A DNA stretch of 64,000 nt from Auanema rhodensis (GCA_964057225.1 OZ059900.1:26737638-26801637); one strand, 5' to 3'. Positions 29,501 through 43,432 are shown, counted from the stretch's first letter. Numbers and translations: made by a program. The notes: a model not told the origin generated them from the letters alone.

Positions 29501-32500
29501 CCCCATGTCCATATTAGTCTAAAAACAAATTTTTATTGATATTGGTTCATGGTAACCATGTCTTTGAAATTTACGTGAACTTTAATTTATGCTAATTAAA
29601 TGTACACGCGATGTGCACTTGGTATGTAACTCGCTTCACGTGAAAGATAAAGAGATGCGGTTTTCAAAATTAGATTCCCCATGTCCATATTAGTCTAAAA
29701 ACAAATTTTTATTGATATTGGTGCATGGTAACCATGACTTTGAAATTTACGTGAACTTTAATTTATGCTAATTAAATGTACACGTGATGTACACTTGGTA
29801 TGTAACTAGCTTCACGTGAAAGATAAAGAGATGCGGTTTTCAAAATTAGATTCCCCATGTCCATATTAGTCTAAAAACAAATTTTTATTGATATTGGTTC
29901 ATGGTAACCATGACTTTGAAATTTACGTGAACTTTAATTTATGTTAATTAAATGTACAAGTGATGTACACTTGGTATGTAACTCGCTTCACGTGAAAGAT
30001 AAAAAGATGCGGTTTCCAAAATTAGATTCCCCATGTCCATATTAGTCTAAAAACAAATTTTTATTGATATTGGTTCATGGTAACCATGTCTTTGAAATTT
30101 ACGTGAACTTTAATTTATGCTAATTAAATGTACACGTGATGTGCACTTGGTATGTAACTCGCTTCACGTGAAAGATAACGAGATGTGGTTTTCAAAATTA
30201 GATTCCCCATGTCCATATTAGTCTAAAAACAAATTTTTATTGATATTGGTTCATGGTAACCATGTCTTTGAAATTTACGTGAACTTTAATTTATGCTAAT
30301 TAAATGTACACGTGATGTGCACTTGGTATGTAACTCGCTTCACGTGTAAGATAAAGAGATGCGGTTTTCAAAATTAGATTCATCATGTCCATATTAGTCT
30401 AAAAACAAATTTTTATTGATATTGGTGCATGGTAACCATGACTTTGAAATTTACGTGAACTTTAATTTATGCTAATTAAATGTACACGTGATGTGCCCTT
30501 GGTATGTAACTCGCTTCACGTGAAAGATAAAGAGATGCGGTTTTCAAACTTAGATTCCCCATGTCCATATTAGTCTAAAAACAAATTTTTATTGATATTG
30601 GTTCATGGTAACCATGACTTTGAAATTTACGTGAACTTTAATTTATGCTAATTAAATGTACACGTGATGTGCCCTTGGTATGTAACTCGCTTCACGTGAA
30701 AGATAAAGAGATGCGGTTCTCAAAATTAGATTCCCCAAGTCCATATTAGTCTAAAAACAAATTTTTATTGATATTGGTTCATGGTAACCATGTCTTTGAA
30801 GTTTACGTGAACTTTAATTTATGCTAATTAAATGTACACGTGATGTGCACTTGGTATGTAACTCGCTTCACGTGAAAGATAAAGAGATGCGGTTTTCAAA
30901 ATTAGATTCCCCATGTCCATATTAGTCTAAAAACAAATTTTTATTGATATTGGTGCATGGTAACCATGACTTTGAAATTTACGTGAACTTTAATTTATGC
31001 TAATTAAATGTACACGTGATGTGCACTTGGTATGTAACTCGCTTCACGTGAAAGATAAAGAGATGCGGTTTTCAAAATTAGATTCCCCATGTCCATATTA
31101 GTCTAAAAACAAATTTTTTTGATATTGGTTCATGGTAACCATGTCTTTGAAATTTACGTGAACTTTAATTTATGCTAATTAAATGTACACGTGATGTGCA
31201 CTTGGTATGTAACTCGCTTCACGTGAAAGATAAAGAGATGCGGTTTTCAAAATTAGATTCCCCATGTCCATATTAGTCTAAAAACAAATTTTTATTGATA
31301 TTGGTTCATGGTAACCATGACTTTGAAATTTACGTGAACTTTAATTTATGCTAATTAAATGTACACGTGATGTGCACTTGGTATGTAACTCGCTTCACGT
31401 GAAAGATAAAGAGATGTGGTTTTTAAAATTAGATTCCCCATGTTCATATTAGTCTAAAAACAAATTTTTATTGATATTGGTTCATGGTAACCATGACTTT
31501 GAAATTTACGTGAACTTTAATTTATGCCAATTAAATGTACACGTGATGTGCACTTGGTATGTAACTCGCTTCACGTGAAAGATAAAGAGATGCGGTTTTT
31601 GAAATTAGATTCCCCATGTCCATATTAGTCTAAAAACAAATTTTTATTGATATTGGTTCATGGTAACCATGTCTTTGAAATTTACGTGAACTTTAATTTA
31701 TGCTAATTAAATGTACACGTGATGTGCACTTGGTATGTGACTCGCTTCACGTGAAAGATAAAGAGATGCGGTTCTCAAAATTAGATTCCCCAAGTCCATA
31801 TTAGTCTAAAAACAAATTTTTATTGATATTGGTTCATGGTAACCATGTCTTTGAAGTTTACGTGAACTTTAATTTATGCTAATTAAATGTACACGTGATG
31901 TGCACTTGGTATGTAACTCGCTTCACGTGAAAGATAAAGAGATGCGGTTTTCAAAATTAGATTCCCCATGTCCATATTAGTCTAAAAACAAATTTTTATT
32001 GATATTGGTTCATGGTAACCATGTCTTTGAAGTTTACGTGAACTTTAATTTATGCTAATTAAATGTACACGTGATGTGCACTTGGTATGTAACTCGCTTC
32101 ACGTGAAAGATAAAGAGATGCGGTTTTCAAAATTAAATTCCCCATGTCCATATTAGTCTAAAAACAAATTTTTATTGATATTGGTTCATGGTAACCATGT
32201 CTTTGAAATTTACGTGAACTTTAATTTATGCTAATTAAATGTACACGCGATGTGCACTTGGTATGTAACTCGCTTCACGTGAAAGATAAAGAGATGCGGT
32301 TTTCAAAATTAGATTCCCCATGTCCATATTAGTCTAAAAACAAATTTTTATTGATATTGGTGCATGGTAACCATGACTTTGAAATTTACGTGAACTTTAA
32401 TTTATGCTAATTAAATGTACACGTGATGTACACTTGGTATGTAACTCGCTTCACGTGAAAGATAAAGAGATGCGGTTTTCAAAATTAGATTCCCCATGTC

Positions 32501-33337
32501 CATATTAGTCTAAAAACAAATTTTTATTGATATTGGTGCATGGTAACCATGACTTTGAAATTTACGTGAACTTTAATTTATGCTAATTAAATGTACACGT
32601 GATGTGCCCTTGGTATGTAACTCGCTTCACGTGAAAGATAAAGAGATGCGGTTTTCAAAATTAGATTCCCCATGTCCATATTAGTCTAAAAACAAATTTT
32701 TATTGATATTGGTGCATGGTAACCATGACTTTGAAATTTACGTGAACTTTAATTTATGCTAATTAAATGTACACGTGATGTACACTTGGTATGTAACTCG
32801 CTTCACGTGAAAGATAAAGAGATGCGGTTTTCAAAATTAGATTCCCCATGTCCATATTAGTCTAAAAACAAATTTTTATTGATATTGGTTCATGGTAACC
32901 ATGACTTTGAAATTTACGTGAACTTTAATTTATGTTAATTAAATGTACAAGTGATGTACACTTGGTATGTAACTCGCTTCACGTGAAAGATAAAAAGATG
33001 CGGTTTCCAAAATTAGATTCCCCATGTCCATATTAGTCTAAAAACAAATTTTTATTGATATTGGTTCATGGTAACCATGTCTTTGAAATTTACGTGAACT
33101 TTAATTTATGCTAATTAAATGTACACGTGATGTGCACTTGGTATGTAACTCGCTTCACGTGAAAGATAACGAGATGTGGTTTTCAAAATTAGATTCCCCA
33201 TGTCCATATTAGTCTAAAAACAAATTTTTATTGATATTGGTTCATGGTAACCATGTCTTTGAAATTTACGTGAACTTTAATTTATGCTAATTAAATGTAC
33301 ACGTGATGTGCACTTGGTATGTAACTCGCTTCACGTG
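14511..33337 (+). repeat. Higher-order repeat, 36 monomers (6334 bp)
   Basis: GTAAGATA variants are at 14511, 20845 and 27179, exactly 6334 bp apart. The seven-T variant at 15279, 21613 and 27947 has the same spacing, and the unique ACTAGC variant is at 23471 and 29805. A half-period of 3167 bp (18 monomers) also appears: 27179 to 30346, and the TATGTGAC variant at 22231 to 31732 is three times 3167. The next expected copy falls at 33337, one monomer short. This is a true higher-order repeat produced by duplication of very long blocks. Confidence 0.85.
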
Positions 33338-36300
33338 TAAGATAAAGAGATGCGGTTTTCAAAATTAGATTCATCATGTCCATATTAGTCTAAAAACAAA
33401 TTTTTATTGATATTGGTGCATGGTAACCATGACTTTGAAATTTACGTGAACTTTAATTTATGCTAATTAAAAGTACACGTGATGTGCCCTTGGTATGTAA
33501 CTCGCTTCACGTGAAAGATAAAGAGATGCGGTTTTCAAACTTAGATTCCCCATGTCCATATTAGTCTAAAAACAAATTTTTATTGATATTGGTTCATGGT
33601 AACCATGACTTTGAAATTTACGTGAACTTTAATTTATGCTAATTAAATGTACACGTGATGTGCCCTTGGTATGTAACTCGCTTCACGTGAAAGATAAAGA
33701 GATGCGGTTCTCAAAATTAGATTCCCCAAGTCCATATTAGTCTAAAAACAAATTTTTATTGATATTGGTTCATGGTAACCATGTCTTTGAAGTTTACGTG
33801 AACTTTAATTTATGCTAATTAAATGTACACGTGATGTGCACTTGGTATGTAACTCGCTTCACGTGAAAGATAAAGAGATGCGGTTTTCAAAATTAGATTC
33901 CCCATGTCCATATTAGTCTAAAAACAAATTTTTATTGATATTGGTGCATGGTAACCATGACTTTGAAATTTACGTGAACTTTAATTTATGCTAATTAAAT
34001 GTAGACGTGATGTGCACTTGGTATGTAACTCGCTTCACGTGAAAGATAAAGAGATGCGGTTTTCAAAATTAGATTCCCCATGTCCATATTAGTCTAAAAA
34101 CAAATTTTTTTGATATTGGTTCATGGTAACCATGTCTTTGAAATTTACGTGAACTTTAATTTATGCTAATTAAATGTACACGTGATGTGCACTTGGTATG
34201 TAACTCGCTTCACGTGAAAGATAAAGAGATGCGGTTTTCAAAATTAGATTCCCCATGTCCATATTAGTCTAAAAACAAATTTTTATTGATATTGGTTCAT
34301 GGTAACCATGACTTTGAAATTTACGTGAACTTTAATTTATGCTAATTAAATGTACACGTGATGTGCCCTTGGTATGTAACTCGCTTCACGTGAAAGATAA
34401 AGAGATGCGGTTTTCAAACTTAGATTCCCCATGTCCATATTAGTCTAAAAACAAATTTTTATTGATATTGGTTCATGGTAACCATGACTTTGAAATTTAC
34501 GTGAACTTTAATTTATGCTAATTAAATGTACACGTGATGTGCCCTTGGTATGTAACTCGCTTCACGTGAAAGATAAAGAGATGCGGTTCTCAAAATTAGA
34601 TTCCCCAAGTCCATATTAGTCTAAAAACAAATTTTTATTGATATTGGTTCATGGTAACCATGTCTTTGAAGTTTACGTGAACTTTAATTTATGCTAATTA
34701 AATGTACACGTGATGTGCACTTGGTATGTAACTCGCTTCACGTGAAAGATAAAGAGATGCGGTTTTCAAAATTAGATTCCCCATGTCCATATTAGTCTAA
34801 AAACAAATTTTTATTGATATTGGTGCATGGTAACCATGACTTTGAAATTTACGTGAACTTTAATTTATGCTAATTAAATGTACACGTGATGTGCACTTGG
34901 TATGTAACTCGCTTCACGTGAAAGATAAAGAGATGCGGTTTTCAAAATTAGATTCCCCATGTCCATATTAGTCTAAAAACAAATTTTTTTGATATTGGTT
35001 CATGGTAACCATGTCTTTGAAATTTACGTGAACTTTAATTTATGCTAATTAAATGTACACGTGATGTGCACTTGGTATGTAACTCGCTTCACGTGAAAGA
35101 TAAAGAGATGCGGTTTTCAAAATTAGATTCCCCATGTCCATATTAGTCTAAAAACAAATTTTTATTGATATTGGTTCATGGTAACCATGACTTTGAAATT
35201 TACGTGAACTTTAATTTATGCTAATTAAATGTACACGTGATGTGCACTTGGTATGTAACTCGCTTCACGTGAAAGATAAAGAGATGTGGTTTTTAAAATT
35301 AGATTCCCCATGTTCATATTAGTCTAAAAACAAATTTTTATTGATATTGGTTCATGGTAACCATGACTTTGAAATTTACGTGAACTTTAATTTATGCCAA
35401 TTAAATGTACACGTGATGTGCACTTGGTATGTAACTCGCTTCACGTGAAAGATAAAGAGATGCGGTTTTCAAAATTAGATTCCCCATGTCCATATTAGTC
35501 TAAAAACAAATTTTTTTGATATTGGTGCATGGTAACCATGACTTTGAAATTTACGTGAACTTTAATTTATGCTAATTAAATGTACACGTGATGTGCACTT
35601 GGTATGTAACTCGCTTCACGTGAAAGATAAAGAGATGCGGTTTTCAAAATTAGATTCCCCATGTCCATATTAGTCTAAAAACAAATTTTTATTGATATTG
35701 GTTCATGGTAACCATGACTTTGAAATTTACGTGAACTTTAATTTATGCTAATTAAATGTACACGTGATGTGCACTTGGTATGTAACTCGCTTCACGTGAA
35801 AGATAAAGAGATGCGGTTTTCAAAATTAGATTCCCCATGTCCATATTAGTCTAAAAACAAATTTTTTTGATATTGGTTCATGGTAACCATGTCTTTGAAA
35901 TTTACGTGAACTTTAATTTATGCTAATTAAATGTACACGTGATGTGCACTTGGTATGTAACTCGCTTCACGTGAAAGATAAAGAGATGCGGTTTTCAAAA
36001 TTAGATTCCCCATGTCCATATTAGTCTAAAAACAAATTTTTATTGATATTGGTTCATGGTAACCATGACTTTGAAATTTACGTGAACTTTAATTTATGCT
36101 AATTAAATGTACACGTGATGTGCACTTGGTATGTAACTCGCTTCACGTGAAAGATAAAGAGATGTGGTTTTTAAAATTAGATTCCCCATGTTCATATTAG
36201 TCTAAAAACAAATTTTTATTGATATTGGTTCATGGTAACCATGACTTTGAAATTTACGTGAACTTTAATTTATGCTAATTAAATGTACACGTGATGTGCA

Positions 36301-39300
36301 CTTGGTATGTAACTCGCTTCACGTGAAAGATAAAGAGATGCGGTTTTCAAAATTAGATTCCCCATGTCCATATTAGTCTAAAAACAAATTTTTTTGATAT
36401 TGGTGCATGGTAACCATGACTTTGAAATTTACGTGAACTTTAATTTATGCTAATTAAATGTACACGTGATGTGCACTTGGTATGTAACTCGCTTCACGTG
36501 AAAGATAAAGAGATGCGGTTTTCAAAATTAGATTCCCCATGTCCATATTAGTCTAAAAACAAATTTTTATTGATATTGGTTCATGGTAACCATGACTTTG
36601 AAATTTACGTGAACTTTAATTTATGCTAATTAAATGTACACGTGATGTGCACTTGGTATGTAACTCGCTTCACGTGAAAGATAAAGAGATGTGGTTTTTA
36701 AAATTAGATTCCCCATGTTCATATTAGTCTAAAAACAAATTTTTATTGATATTGGTTCATGGTAACCATGACTTTGAAATTTACGTGAACTTTAATTTAT
36801 GCCAATTAAATGTACACGTGATGTGCACTTGGTATGTAACTCGCTTCACGTGAAAGATAAAGAGATGCGGTTTTTGAAATTAGATTCCCCATGTCCATAT
36901 TAGTCTAAAAACAAATTTTTATTGATATTGGTTCATGGTAACCATGTCTTTGAAATTTACGTGAACTTTAATTTATGCTAATTAAATGTACACGTGATGT
37001 GCACTTGGTATGTGACTCGCTTCACGTGAAAGATAAAGAGATGCGGTTTTCAAAATTAGATTCCCCATGTCCATATTAGTCTAAAAACAAATTTTTATTG
37101 ATATTGGTGCATGGTAACCATGACTTTGAAATTTACGTGAACTTTAATTTATGCTAATTAAATGTACACGTGATGTGCACTTGGTATGTAACTCGCTTCA
37201 CGTGAAAGATAAAGAGATGCGGTTTTCAAAATTAGATTCCCCATGTCCATATTAGTCTAAAAAAAAAAATTTTTATTGATATTGGTTCATGGTAACCATG
37301 ACTTTGAAATTTACGTGAACTTTAATTTATGTTAATTAAATGTACAAGTGATGTACACTTGGTATGTAACTCGCTTCACGTGAAAGATAAAAAGATGCGG
37401 TTTCCAAAATTAGATTCCCCATGTCCATATTAGTCTAAAAACAAATTTTTATTGATATTGGTTCATGGTAACCATGTCTTTGAAATTTACGTGAACTTTA
37501 ATTTATGCTAATTAAATGTACACGTGATGTGCACTTGGTATGTAACTCGCTTCACGTGAAAGATAACGAGATGTGGTTTTCAAAATTAGATTCCCCATGT
37601 CCATATTAGTCTAAAAACAAATTTTTATTGATATTGGTTCATGGTAACCATGTCTTTGAAATTTACGTGAACTTTAATTTATGCTAATTAAATGTACACG
37701 TGATGTGCACTTGGTATGTAACTCGCTTCACGTGTAAGATAAAGAGATGCGGTTTTCAAAATTAGATTCATCATGTCCATATTAGTCTAAAAACAAATTT
37801 TTATTGATATTGGTGCATGGTAACCATGACTTTGAAATTTACGTGAACTTTAATTTATGCTAATTAAATGTACACGTGATGTGCACTTGGTATGTAACTC
37901 GCTTCACGTGAAAGATAAGGAGATGTGGTTTTTAAAATTAGATTCCCCATGTCCATATTAGTCTAAAAACAAATTTTTATTGATATTGGTTCATGGTAAC
38001 CATGTCTTTGAAATTTACGTGAACTTTAATTTATGCTAATTAAATGTACACGCGATGTGCACTTGGTATGTAACTCGCTTCACGTGAAAGATAAAGAGAT
38101 GCGGTTTTCAAAATTAGATTCCCCATGTCCATATTAGTCTAAAAACAAATTTTTATTGATATTGGTGCATGGTAACCATGACTTTGAAATTTACGTGAAC
38201 TTTAATTTATGCTAATTAAATGTACACGTGATGTACACTTGGTATGTAACTCGCTTCACGTGAAAGATAAAGAGATGCGGTTTTCAAAATTAGATTCCCC
38301 ATGTCCATATTAGTCTAAAAACAAATTTTTATTGATATTGGTTCATGGTAACCATGACTTTGAAATTTACGTGAACTTTAATTTATGTTAATTAAATGTA
38401 CAAGTGATGTACACTTGGTATGTAACTCGCTTCACGTGAAAGATAAAAAGATGCGGTTTCCAAAATTAGATTCCCCATGTCCATATTAGTCTAAAAACAA
38501 ATTTTTATTGATATTGGTTCATGGTAACCATGTCTTTGAAATTTACGTGAACTTTAATTTATGCTAATTAAATGTACACGTGATGTGCACTTGGTATGTA
38601 ACTCGCTTCACGTGAAAGATAACGAGATGTGGTTTTCAAAATTAGATTCCCCATGTCCATATTAGTCTAAAAACAAATTTTTATTGATATTGGTTCATGG
38701 TAACCATGTCTTTGAAATTTACGTGAACTTTAATTTATGCTAATTAAATGTACACGTGATGTGCACTTGGTATGTAACTCGCTTCACGTGTAAGATAAAG
38801 AGATGCGGTTTTCAAAATTAGATTCATCATGTCCATATTAGTCTAAAAACAAATTTTTATTGATATTGGTGCATGGTAACCATGACTTTGAAATTTACGT
38901 GAACTTTAATTTATGCTAATTAAATGTACACGTGATGTACACTTGGTATGTAACTCGCTTCACGTGAAAGATAAAGAGATGCGGTTTTCAAAATTAGATT
39001 CCCCATGTCCATATTAGTCTAAAAACAAATTTTTATTGATATTGGTTCATGGTAACCATGACTTTGAAATTTACGTGAACTTTAATTTATGTTAATTAAA
39101 TGTACAAGTGATGTACACTTGGTATGTAACTCGCTTCACGTGAAAGATAAAAAGATGCGGTTTCCAAAATTAGATTCCCCATGTCCATATTAGTCTAAAA
39201 ACAAATTTTTATTGATATTGGTTCATGGTAACCATGTCTTTGAAATTTACGTGAACTTTAATTTATGCTAATTAAATGTACACGTGATGTGCACTTGGTA

Positions 39301-42227
39301 TGTAACTCGCTTCACGTGAAAGATAACGAGATGTGGTTTTCAAAATTAGATTCCCCATGTCCATATTAGTCTAAAAACAAATTTTTATTGATATTGGTTC
39401 ATGGTAACCATGTCTTTGAAATTTACGTGAACTTTAATTTATGCTAATTAAATGTACACGTGATGTGCACTTGGTATGTAACTCGCTTCACGTGTAAGAT
39501 AAAGAGATGCGGTTTTCAAAATTAGATTCATCATGTCCATATTAGTCTAAAAACAAATTTTTATTGATATTGGTGCATGGTAACCATGACTTTGAAATTT
39601 ACGTGAACTTTAATTTATGCTAATTAAATGTACACGTGATGTGCCCTTGGTATGTAACTCGCTTCACGTGAAAGATAAAGAGATGCGGTTTTCAAACTTA
39701 GATTCCCCATGTCCATATTAGTCTAAAAACAAATTTTTATTGATATTGGTTCATGGTAACCATGACTTTGAAATTTACGTGAACTTTAATTTATGCTAAT
39801 TAAATGTACACGTGATGTGCACTTGGTATGTAACTCGCTTCACGTGAAAGATAAAGAGATGCGGTTCTCAAAATTAGATTCCCCAAGTCCATATTAGTCT
39901 AAAAACAAATTTTTATTGATATTGGTTCATGGTAACCATGTCTTTGAAGTTTACGTGAACTTTAATTTATGCTAATTAAATGTACACGTGATGTGCACTT
40001 GGTATGTAACTCGCTTCACGTGAAAGATAAAGAGATGCGGTTTTCAAAATTAGATTCCCCATGTCCATATTAGTCTAAAAACAAATTTTTATTGATATTG
40101 GTGCATGGTAACCATGACTTTGAAATTTACGTGAACTTTAATTTATGCTAATTAAATGTACACGTGATGTGCACTTGGTATGTAACTCGCTTCACGTGAA
40201 AGATAAAGAGATGCGGTTTTCAAAATTAGATTCCCCATGTCCATATTAGTCTAAAAACAAATTTTTTTGATATTGGTTCATGGTAACCATGTCTTTGAAA
40301 TTTACGTGAACTTTAATTTATGCTAATTAAATGTACACGTGATGTGTACTTGGTATGTAACTCGCTTCACGTGAAAGATAACGAGATGTGGTTTTCAAAA
40401 TTAGATTCCCCATGTCCATATTAGTCTAAAAACAAATTTTTATTGATATTGGTTCATGGTAACCATGTCTTTGAAATTTACGTGAACTTTAATTTATGCT
40501 AATTAAATGTACACGTGATGTGCACTTGGTATGTAACTCGCTTCACGTGTAAGATAAAGAGATGCGGTTTTCAAAATTAGATTCATCATGTCCATATTAG
40601 TCTAAAAACAAATTTTTATTGATATTGGTGCATGGTAACCATGACTTTGAAATTTACGTGAACTTTAATTTATGCTAATTAAATGTACACGTGATGTGCC
40701 CTTGGTATGTAACTCGCTTCACGTGAAAGATAAAGAGATGCGGTTTTCAAACTTAGATTCCCCATGTCCATATTAGTCTAAAAACAAATTTTTATTGATA
40801 TTGGTTCATGGTAACCATGACTTTGAAATTTACGTGAACTTTAATTTATGCTAATTAAATGTACACGTGATGTGCACTTGGTATGTAACTCGCTTCACGT
40901 GAAAGATAAAGAGATGCGGTTCTCAAAATTAGATTCCCCAAGTCCATATTAGTCTAAAAACAAATTTTTATTGATATTGGTTCATGGTAACCATGTCTTT
41001 GAAGTTTACGTGAACTTTAATTTATGCTAATTAAATGTACACGTGATGTGCACTTGGTATGTAACTCGCTTCACGTGAAAGATAAAGAGATGCGGTTTTC
41101 AAAATTAGATTCCCCATGTCCATATTAGTCTAAAAACAAATTTTTATTGATATTGGTGCATGGTAACCATGACTTTGAAATTTACGTGAACTTTAATTTA
41201 TGCTAATTAAATGTACACGTGATGTGCACTTGGTATGTAACTCGCTTCACGTGAAAGATAAAGAGATGCGGTTTTCAAAATTAGATTCCCCATGTCCATA
41301 TTAGTCTAAAAACAAATTTTTTTGATATTGGTTCATGGTAACCATGTCTTTGAAATTTACGTGAACTTTAATTTATGCTAATTAAATGTACACGTGATGT
41401 GTACTTGGTATGTAACTCGCTTCACGTGAAAGATAAAGAGATGCGGTTTTCAAAATTAGATTCCCCATGTCCATATTAGTCTAAAAACAAATTTTTATTG
41501 ATATTGGTTCATGGTAACCATCACTTTGAAATTTACGTGAACTTTAATTTATGCTAATTAAACGTACACGTGATGTGCACTTGGTATGTAACTCGCTTCA
41601 CGTGAAAGATAAAGAGATGTGGTTTTTAAAATTAGATTCCCCATGTTCATATTAGTCTAAAAACAAATTTTTATTGATATTGGTTCATGGTAACCATGAC
41701 TTTGAAATTTACGTGAACTTTAATTTATGCCAATTAAATGTACACGTGATGTGCACTTGGTATGTAACTCGCTTCACGTGAAAGATAAAGAGATGCGGTT
41801 TTTGAAATTAGATTCCAAATGTCCATATTAGTCTAAAAACAAATTTTTATTGATATTGGTTCATGGTAACCATGTCTTTGAAATTTACGTGAACTTTAAT
41901 TTATGCTAATTAAATGTACACGTGATGTGCACTTGGTATGTAACTCGCTTCACGTGAAAGATAAAGAGATGCGGTTTTCAAAATTAGATTCCCCATGTCC
42001 ATATTAGTCTAAAAACAAATTTTTATTGATATTGGTGCATGGTAACCATGACTTTGAAATTTACGTGAACTTTAATTTATGCTAATTAAATGTACACGTG
42101 ATGTACACTTGGTATGTAACTCGCTTCACGTGAAAGATAAAGAGATGAATGGAAATGTGCATATTGGTGCTGGAATCGCTACGCATGCCTATGTTGTTCC
42201 CGAAAACTTGAAATATGTGAATTACTC

Positions 42228-42273
42228 GTGAGTTGTTTTTCATTTATGCTGATGTATTATATGTGCTTTTCAG
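42228..42273 (+). other. 46-bp nematode-type intron
   Basis: The donor is GTGAGTTG at 42228, the acceptor GCTTTTCAG ends at 42273, and the interior is T-rich. Removing it keeps a single open frame across the junction (phase 2: two bases of a serine codon before, one after). TTTTCAG acceptors and lengths under 60 bp are characteristic of rhabditid nematodes. Without removal the upstream frame meets a stop inside the intron (the TGA of GTGAGT in exon 1's frame). Confidence 0.75.
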
Positions 42274-43034
42274 TACTGCTGTGAAAGGTTTTGTACAATT
42301 TGGAGAACTGAAGTTAAGAATTTCGGATCTTGCCGGACCTCTTCTGAATGCTGTCAATCTTGCTACTGTTGCGACTGCCAGTTATGCTGCAACTCCTGCT
42401 GATGTCACACTTGTTTTTGGATGTGCCCTATCTACTGGATTAAGTTCTTGGAATGAAAATGGACCGATACGCGAGATGAATGCCGAGGAACTCAAGAGTT
42501 TGGAGAAATACTTCCGTGTAGCTGATGGGGAGAAGATCTTTGATGAAGTTGTGCACACCTTCCTCGTGCCTGCGGGTTTTTCACCTGCAATGTATGCTGA
42601 ATCAGTGAAAGTGATGATCGCGGGAAAGCTACAGTGGTGGACCACGGGACATCACTTAGGATCTGTACGGACTGAAAAAGCTGGGGACGAAACGAGAAGA
42701 ACCGGATATTTATGGAAAGTGCTGAGAGAGTCAACATCATGGACCGATATTTCATCTTCAACGAATCTGATCCTTCTTCATGCAGCGCTCCATTTCTGTG
42801 ACACGAGGAAAGTAATGAAAACCATAACCGGATCTGAGAAAATTAGGATTCAATTCGACCAAATTGTTCCTATAACTACTGGAGGAGACGTAAGGATTAG
42901 GATTGCTCCATACGGTGCCGGAGCGAAAAGATGGGTGAATTCTTATAAGTCATGCACTGCAATGAAAGCATCCCCAGTCATCTACTTTCTTGATCGGATC
43001 TTACAAAATGACATTGTTGACGTCCTCAATTATG

Positions 43035-43163
43035 GGCTTAGGCTTAGGCTTAGGCTTAGGCTTAGGCTTAGGCTTAGGCTTAGGCTTAGGCTTAGGCTTA
43101 GGCTTAGGCTTAGGCTTAGGCTTAGGCTTAGGCTTAGGCTTAGGCTTAGGCTTAGGCTTAGGC
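43035..43163 (+). repeat. Telomeric repeat array (TTAGGC)21
   Basis: GGC at 43035-43037 is followed by 21 perfect TTAGGC units (43038-43163) with no mismatch. TTAGGC is the canonical nematode telomere repeat. The orientation is that of a right chromosome end. It joins coding fragment 1 directly at ...TATGGGCTTAGGC. Lack of any decay suggests a young array. All reading frames through it (Leu-Arg, Gly-Leu and Lys-Pro repeats) are artefacts. Confidence 0.97.
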
Positions 43164-43185
43164 AAGCGTGATTCAGAAACATGGT

Positions 43186-43377
43186 GGGGGCTCGCCGCCC
43201 CCACACCCCCGCTTGCTTCTGGCTCAGATACTATTACGACAATTTAGTGTTCACATGGTTACACGGTATGGCCACAATGTGTATATCATCTTAAGTGTGG
43301 TACGAGTATCACAATTCATTCATTTCAGGAATCGTATGCTATAATTAAGATTGGGGGCTAGCCGCCCCCACACCCCC
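43186..43377 (+). repeat. Paired GC hairpin motif in 167-bp repeat
   Basis: GGGGGCTCGCCGCCCCC followed by ACACCCCC (43186-43210) recurs as GGGGGCTAGCCGCCCCC plus ACACCCCC (43353-43377), 167 bp later. The flanking sequence is also partly shared (GCTT.CTTCTG.CTCA.ATACTAT, GTTCACATG.TTAC.CGGTATGGC), so this is a diverged two-copy tandem. The motif can fold into a strong short stem, and stands out in 30-40% GC surroundings. Confidence 0.8.
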
Positions 43378-43432
43378 GCTTTCTTCTGCTTCAAATACTA
43401 TAAAGTCAATTTACTGTTCACATGCTTACGCG

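Larger units (their letters stand above)
1561..42144 (+). repeat. 176-bp satellite array, about 230 copies
   Basis: Head-to-tail monomers of 176 bp, for example the palindrome CATGGTAACCATG begins at 1749, 1925, 2101 and 2277. Some monomers are 175 bp because TTTTTATTGAT has become TTTTTTTGAT. Copies differ at only a few positions. Each monomer contains CATGGTAACCATG, TACGTGAAC, GTACACGTGATGTGCAC and TTCACGTGAA, so two CACGTG cores per copy in most monomers. No open frame of useful length runs through it. The array runs without interruption into the coding fragment at 42145. Holocentric nematodes do carry satellites of this size, but nothing here shows centromere function. Confidence 0.97.
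42145..43171 (+). pseudogene. Truncated protein-coding fragment 1, possibly virus-like
   Basis: An open frame of about 281 codons of non-repeat sequence, split by one intron at 42228-42273. The exon 1 frame (ATG at 42145) continues in phase into exon 2 at 42274. The ATG lies in the last bases of the satellite (AAAGAGATG), so the true 5' end is probably lost. At 43035 the sequence enters TTAGGC repeats, which read as a (Leu-Arg)n tail until a TGA at 43169-43171, so the 3' end is lost too. The protein is soluble-looking, mixed alpha/beta in composition, with no signal peptide or clear catalytic motif. I do not recognise the family; a dsRNA virus-like capsid fragment is one possibility (low confidence), a nematode-specific gene another. 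The intact frame and good splice sites suggest recent loss or retained constraint. Confidence 0.55.

Noticed and set aside
1561-42144. CRISPR-like regular repeat
   Set aside because: The whole 176-bp unit is conserved with no variable spacers, and the DNA is eukaryotic. It is a tandem satellite.
1561-42144. Centromeric satellite with a CENP-B box
   Set aside because: No TTCG....A..CGGG pattern in the monomer, and nematode chromosomes are generally holocentric. Size alone is not evidence.
42382-42761. Two antisense frames of 87-89 codons opposite fragment 1
   Set aside because: They are shadows of the plus-strand coding fragment, whose frame is supported across the intron.
42990-43247. Long Gly-Leu, Leu-Arg and Lys-Pro repeat frames
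   Set aside because: All are the TTAGGC array read in different frames.
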